DNA from: Oscillospiraceae bacterium
GTDB taxonomy: Bacteria > Bacillota > Clostridia > UBA1381
NCBI GenBank assembly: GCA_022508725.1
Contig: JAFLUR010000007.1
Location: 1-17,254, forward strand
Direction: 5' to 3'
DNA length: 17,254 bases
In this document: piece by piece, positions 14,846-17,254 of the stretch
How positions within the stretch are numbered: position 1 is the stretch's first letter
Layout: each line of letters starts with the position of its first letter
Translations under genes and position numbers: made by a program
Notes under the pieces: generated by a model
What the model saw: the letters and a program-made list of their open reading frames with translations, nothing else
Databases searched by the model: none
What the model was told of the DNA's origin: nothing

Positions 14846-14868
14846 CTACTGTCAGAGTTTATTGTCAA
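14840..14868 (-). promoter_or_regulatory. Sigma-A promoter of the ThiF-like/rhodanese operon
   Basis: On the minus strand TTGACA (14868-14863) and TATAAT (14845-14840) are both consensus and are separated by 17 bases. The leader runs about 50 bases to the ATG at 14781. It is divergent from the cysK promoter, with about 40 bases between the two -35 boxes. Confidence 0.8.
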
Positions 14869-14908
14869 GAAAAGAATAAAATAAAGGTAAATAAAATCAG
14901 AAAAAGTA

Positions 14909-14937
14909 TTGACAAACAAATACGAAAGTGATACAAT
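14909..14937 (+). promoter_or_regulatory. Sigma-A promoter of cysK
   Basis: TTGACA (14909-14914) and TACAAT (14932-14937) are separated by 17 bases. Both are near-consensus, so the promoter should be strong and controlled by repression rather than activation. Transcription should start about 14944, inside the left arm or loop of the repeat at 14936-14973. Confidence 0.8.
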
Positions 14938-14973
14938 ATTGCCTATAAAGTAAGTAGGTTTTATAGGCAATAT
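14936..14973 (+). promoter_or_regulatory. 14-bp inverted repeat over the cysK start site (candidate operator)
   Basis: ATATTGCCTATAAA (14936-14949) and TTTATAGGCAATAT (14960-14973) are perfectly complementary across a 10-base spacer. The left arm overlaps the end of the -10 box. The inner sequence TAGGTTTTATAG (14955-14966) recurs in inverted orientation in the promoter facing the other way. This is a strong candidate for repressor binding. As RNA only part of the stem would form, because transcription begins within the left arm. Confidence 0.6.
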
Positions 14974-15012
14974 AATAACATGTAATTTTTATGAATATGA
15001 GGAGTGATTTTT

Positions 15013-15942
15013 ATGAAAATCTATGAACGAATTACCGATTTAATCGGTGGAACGCCTTTATTGGAGTTGAAGAATTATGAAAAAGAGAATGGACTTTCTG
15101 CTACAATCCTTGCGAAACTGGAATATTTTAATCCGGCAGGCAGCGTAAAGGACAGAATTGCAAAAGCGATGATTGATGACGCGGAGGAAAAAGGTCTGCT
15201 AAAGCCTGATTCGGTTATTATCGAACCCACCAGCGGCAATACCGGCATCGGTCTCGCGGCGGTTGCCGCTTCAAGAGGATATAGAATTATCCTTACCATG
15301 CCGGAAACAATGAGCATTGAGCGCAGAAATTTGCTGAAAGCTTACGGCGCGGAACTTGTTCTGACCGAGGGCGCAAAGGGAATGAAAGGTGCTATCGCAA
15401 AAGCGCATGAGCTTGCGGAGTCAACGCCGAACAGCTTTATTCCCAGTCAGTTTACCAATTTGGCAAATCCGGCAATCCATAAAAGTACGACCGGTCCTGA
15501 AGTATGGAACGATACCGACGGTAAGGTCGATATCTTTGTTGCAGGAGTAGGAACAGGCGGAACGGTATCCGGCGTCGGCGAATACTTAAAATCAAAAAAT
15601 CCTGATGTGAAGGTTGTTGCAATAGAACCCGCAAGTTCTCAGGTTCTTTCTAAAGGTACGCCGGGTCCTCATAAAATTCAGGGAATAGGCGCCGGTTTTG
15701 TGCCGGATACGCTGAATACTGATATTTATGATGAAATTATTGCCGTTAAAGACGAGGAAGCTTTTGCAATCGGCAGAATACTTGCGAAAAAAGAAGGCCT
15801 GCTTGTAGGTATTTCTTCAGGCGCTACCGTATTTGCAGCGACAGAGCTTGCAAAACGTCCGGAAAACAAGGGAAAAATAATTGTAGCGCTTCTGCCGGAT
15901 ACGGGCGAGCGGTATTTGTCTACTCCTATGTTCTCAGAATAA
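15013..15942 (+). CDS. cysK: Cysteine synthase (O-acetylserine sulfhydrylase) CysK
   Basis: PLP enzyme that makes cysteine from O-acetylserine and sulfide. The 309-aa product has the full family set: the PLP lysine Lys46 in NPAGSVKDRI, the substrate loop EPTSGNTG (71-78), the phosphate-binding GTGGT near residue 180, and the C-terminal LLPDTGERYLS. I chose ATG 15013, with GAGGAG eight bases before it; the GTG at 15004 lies inside that site. It has its own promoter. In B. subtilis CysK also serves as sensor partner of CymR, and a CymR-like gene is present at 6404, so this protein may have a regulatory role too. The coding sequence is followed closely by a ribosome binding site and a Cys-rich small reading frame. 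Confidence 0.95.
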   Translation: MKIYERITDLIGGTPLLELKNYEKENGLSATILAKLEYFNPAGSVKDRIAKAMIDDAEEKGLLKPDSVIIEPTSGNTGIGLAAVAASRGYRIILTMPETMSIERRNLLKAYGAELVLTEGAKGMKGAIAKAHELAESTPNSFIPSQFTNLANPAIHKSTTGPEVWNDTDGKVDIFVAGVGTGGTVSGVGEYLKSKNPDVKVVAIEPASSQVLSKGTPGPHKIQGIGAGFVPDTLNTDIYDEIIAVKDEEAFAIGRILAKKEGLLVGISSGATVFAATELAKRPENKGKIIVALLPDTGERYLSTPMFSE

Positions 15943-15961
15943 GAAGAAAGAGGCGTCAATC

Positions 15962-16102
15962 ATGAAAGAGTTTACATACATAAATCTGCAAATCATGATA
16001 CAAATCGGGGGAATTTTCTCTCCCGGTCGCCTTGACGCGGAAAAAAATAATTGCTGCTGTATCGCACGCTGCAAAGACACGGGCGGTACGGTTTTCTTAT
16101 GA
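15962..16102 (+). CDS. 46-aa Cys-codon-rich small ORF, candidate leader peptide
   Basis: A short frame of 46 codons with a good ribosome binding site (AAAGAGG, about eight bases before ATG 15962), starting 19 bases after the cysK stop. Its hallmark is three consecutive cysteine codons (16052-16060, TGC TGC TGT) and a fourth at 16070, in NNCCCIARCKDTGG near the C-terminus. A terminator-like hairpin begins 31 bases after the stop, and the next full gene is a cysteine synthase-family enzyme. This layout is that of a cysteine-responsive attenuator leader. A stem can form between CCGGTCGCC (16023-16031) and GGCGGTACGG (16082-16091), enclosing the Cys codons, but I did not find a strong antiterminator. 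A stable small metal-binding or modified peptide is an alternative. No family is recognised. Confidence 0.5.
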   Translation: MKEFTYINLQIMIQIGGIFSPGRLDAEKNNCCCIARCKDTGGTVFL

Positions 16103-16133
16103 TTGTATAAGATGCAATAACGATGAAAATCAG

Positions 16134-16175
16134 GCTCCGTCTAATGCTTTTGAAAAAGTGTGGACGGAGCTTTTT
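16134..16175 (+). terminator. Terminator or attenuator hairpin between the Cys-rich ORF and the second cysteine synthase
   Basis: GCTCCGTC (16134-16141) and GACGGAGC (16163-16170) form a perfect 8-bp GC-rich stem followed directly by TTTTT (16171-16175); the loop is 21 bases. It may simply end the cysK transcript. Because no clear new promoter is visible between it and the gene at 16374, it may instead be a regulated attenuator. Confidence 0.7.
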
Positions 16176-16373
16176 GTATATAAATTGCAAAATATTATTG
16201 ATGTGCCAATGAAACATTGCCAAAAGACGAAGTTAAAAATGGAATTTATCAAGGCGTCAAACCGCGGGAATACTTGCGCATTTCAAGGTTTGACAACGCT
16301 GAGAAATTTCATTTTTGACGAGTATTGAAGGCAAGGTTTTGTTGGTACATCAATAAAATGAGGAGGATAAAAT
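16176..16373 (+). other. Untranslated stretch before the second cysteine synthase gene
   Basis: About 200 bases with no convincing gene. It contains an inverted repeat GTCAAACC (16256-16263) / GGTTTGAC (16287-16294), whose stem can be extended by GCG/CGC with a two-base bulge. No T-run follows it. A TTGACA at 16290-16295 has no good -10 at the right spacing. The gene's ribosome binding site AGGAGG is at 16361-16366. The segment could hold structured leader RNA. Confidence 0.35.
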
Positions 16374-17254
16374 ATGCGTTATTACGAATCAATGCAGGAT
16401 TTAATCGGAAATACGCCGATAGTAAAATTACAGAATCTTTCTCTGCCGCATGGCGCGCAGATTTTTGCAAAGCTGGAGCTTTATAATCCTTCAGGAAGCG
16501 TTAAAGACAGAATCGGAAAATATATGATTGCAGACGCAGAGGCAAAGGAACTTTTAAAACCCGGAGGAACTATCGTGGAGGGTACCGCGGGCAATACCGG
16601 ACTTGGTATTGCTTTCGCTGCGCTGAATAGGGGCTACAGGGTCATTTTTGTTGTGCCGTCGAAGTTTTCGGAAGAAAAACAAACACTGATGCGTGCTTTA
16701 GGAGCTGAAATTATCAACACACCGCGGGAGGATGGTATGCTCGGAGCGGCAAAAAAAGCGGAAGAGATACGAGCTTCCGTTCCGGGATCGATTTCATTTA
16801 AGCAGTTTGAAAACCAAAGTAATCCGCTTGCACATTACGAAACAACAGGACCTGAAATTTACAGCGCTTTAGATGGGAAAATAGACTATTTTGTGGCGGG
16901 AGCCGGCAGCGGAGGCACTTTTACAGGAGTTGTGAAGTATTTAAAAGAACAAAATAAGGAAATTAAAGGCGTCCTTGCCGATCCGGTCGGCTCCACTATG
17001 GGCGGCGGCGAGCATAGGGATTATGACATTGAAGGAATTGGAAACGACTTTATTGCCGATACAATGGATATGTCATTAGTGGATGAAGTAATAAAGATTA
17101 CAGACGACGAGGCATTTGCAAATGCGCGGATTCTTGCGGCAAAGGAGGGAATTTTTGCAGGCTCGTCTTCCGGCGCCGCACTTTCAGCGGCAAAAAAACT
17201 AATTGGCGTTGGTGCAAGGGGAAATATCGTAATCATTCTTCCGGACAGAGGCGA
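16374..17254 (+). CDS. Cysteine synthase-family PLP enzyme, second copy (3' partial)
   Basis: Beta-family PLP enzyme related to CysK, CysM and O-acetylserine-dependent cystathionine beta-synthase (MccA). The frame is open to the window end, giving 293 complete codons. The PLP lysine is Lys44 in NPSGSVKDRI, and the phosphate loop is GAGSGGTFTG. The substrate loop reads EGTAGNTG (69-76), with Ala in place of the usual Ser of TSGNTG. That change, together with divergence from the CysK at 15013, suggests a different acceptor or donor. A role as MccA (O-acetylserine plus homocysteine to cystathionine), pairing with the lyase-type enzyme at 10681, is plausible but unproven. AGGAGG lies seven bases before ATG 16374. 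It sits behind the Cys-codon ORF and hairpin, which may control it. Confidence 0.88.
   Translation, partial: MRYYESMQDLIGNTPIVKLQNLSLPHGAQIFAKLELYNPSGSVKDRIGKYMIADAEAKELLKPGGTIVEGTAGNTGLGIAFAALNRGYRVIFVVPSKFSEEKQTLMRALGAEIINTPREDGMLGAAKKAEEIRASVPGSISFKQFENQSNPLAHYETTGPEIYSALDGKIDYFVAGAGSGGTFTGVVKYLKEQNKEIKGVLADPVGSTMGGGEHRDYDIEGIGNDFIADTMDMSLVDEVIKITDDEAFANARILAAKEGIFAGSSSGAALSAAKKLIGVGARGNIVIILPDRG

Noticed and set aside
16248..16280. A T-box-like element (AAACCGCGGG resembles the T-box bulge)
   Set aside because: The match to AGGGTGGNACCGCG is partial, no stem I/specifier features were found, and no terminator with T-run follows before the gene.
16032..16328. A 98-codon frame overlapping the Cys-rich ORF
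   Set aside because: It lies in another frame, has no good ribosome binding site, runs through the GC-rich terminator hairpin and shows no recognisable domain. The 46-codon frame has a better start signal.
1..17254. CRISPR arrays, insertion sequences, tRNA or rRNA genes
   Set aside because: I saw no regularly spaced repeats, transposase-like genes, terminal repeats or recognisable RNA gene sequences on either strand.

Overview
This window looks like part of a chromosome (or large contig) from an anaerobic Clostridia-type Firmicute. The grounds are strong GGAGG-type ribosome binding sites, tight operons with ATGA/TAATG overlaps, moderate GC content, and B. subtilis-like sulfur genes (CymR-like Rrf2 regulator, DUF2292/YezD, CysK). 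I cannot name the species. The content is one coherent theme: a nitrogenase-like reductase embedded in an organosulfur acquisition and cysteine/methionine synthesis locus.

Layout. (1) 2-2835: an SsuABC/TauABC-type ABC importer (lipoprotein binding protein cut by the window edge, permease, ATPase). (2) 2843-6382: a promoter with an upstream dyad, then a two-subunit nitrogenase component-1-like protein (D-like, K-like), a NifX-domain protein, a 52-aa DUF2292 protein and a terminator. (3) 6404-6829: an Rrf2/CymR-like regulator. (4) 6825-13635: a second copy of the same promoter/operator module, then a second NifX-domain protein, NifB, NifH-like reductase, NifS, NifU, a cystathionine lyase/synthase-type PLP enzyme, O-acetylhomoserine sulfhydrylase and a GNAT acetyltransferase. 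(5) 14781-13637 on the minus strand: a ThiF/MoeB-like adenylyltransferase and a rhodanese, convergent with the GNAT gene. (6) 14807-14973: a divergent promoter region with shared motifs. (7) 15013-17254: cysK, a 46-codon reading frame with three consecutive Cys codons followed by a terminator, and a second cysteine synthase-family gene cut by the window end.

How it may work together (inference): the importer brings in a sulfur-containing organic compound. The NifH-like protein delivers electrons to the D/K-like reductase, whose P-cluster cysteines and cofactor cysteine are all kept. NifB, the NifX proteins, NifS and NifU build and carry the metalloclusters. The thiol or sulfide released is captured by MetY, the two cysteine synthases and the transsulfuration enzyme. 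No NifE, NifN, NifV or molybdate transporter genes are present in the window, so a NifB-derived iron-sulfur cofactor rather than FeMo-co is plausible. The nearest characterised analogue I know is methylthio-alkane reductase (MarBHDK), a nitrogenase-like C-S bond-cleaving enzyme of purple bacteria. Whether this is a Mar orthologue or a distinct clade with another substrate cannot be decided from the sequence alone.

Regulation has two visible layers. A 15-bp dyad with LysR-type geometry lies at the same distance upstream of the weak -35 boxes of both nif-like operons. A different motif overlaps the -10/start region of both the thiF-like gene and cysK. A Cys-codon leader/terminator arrangement precedes the last gene.
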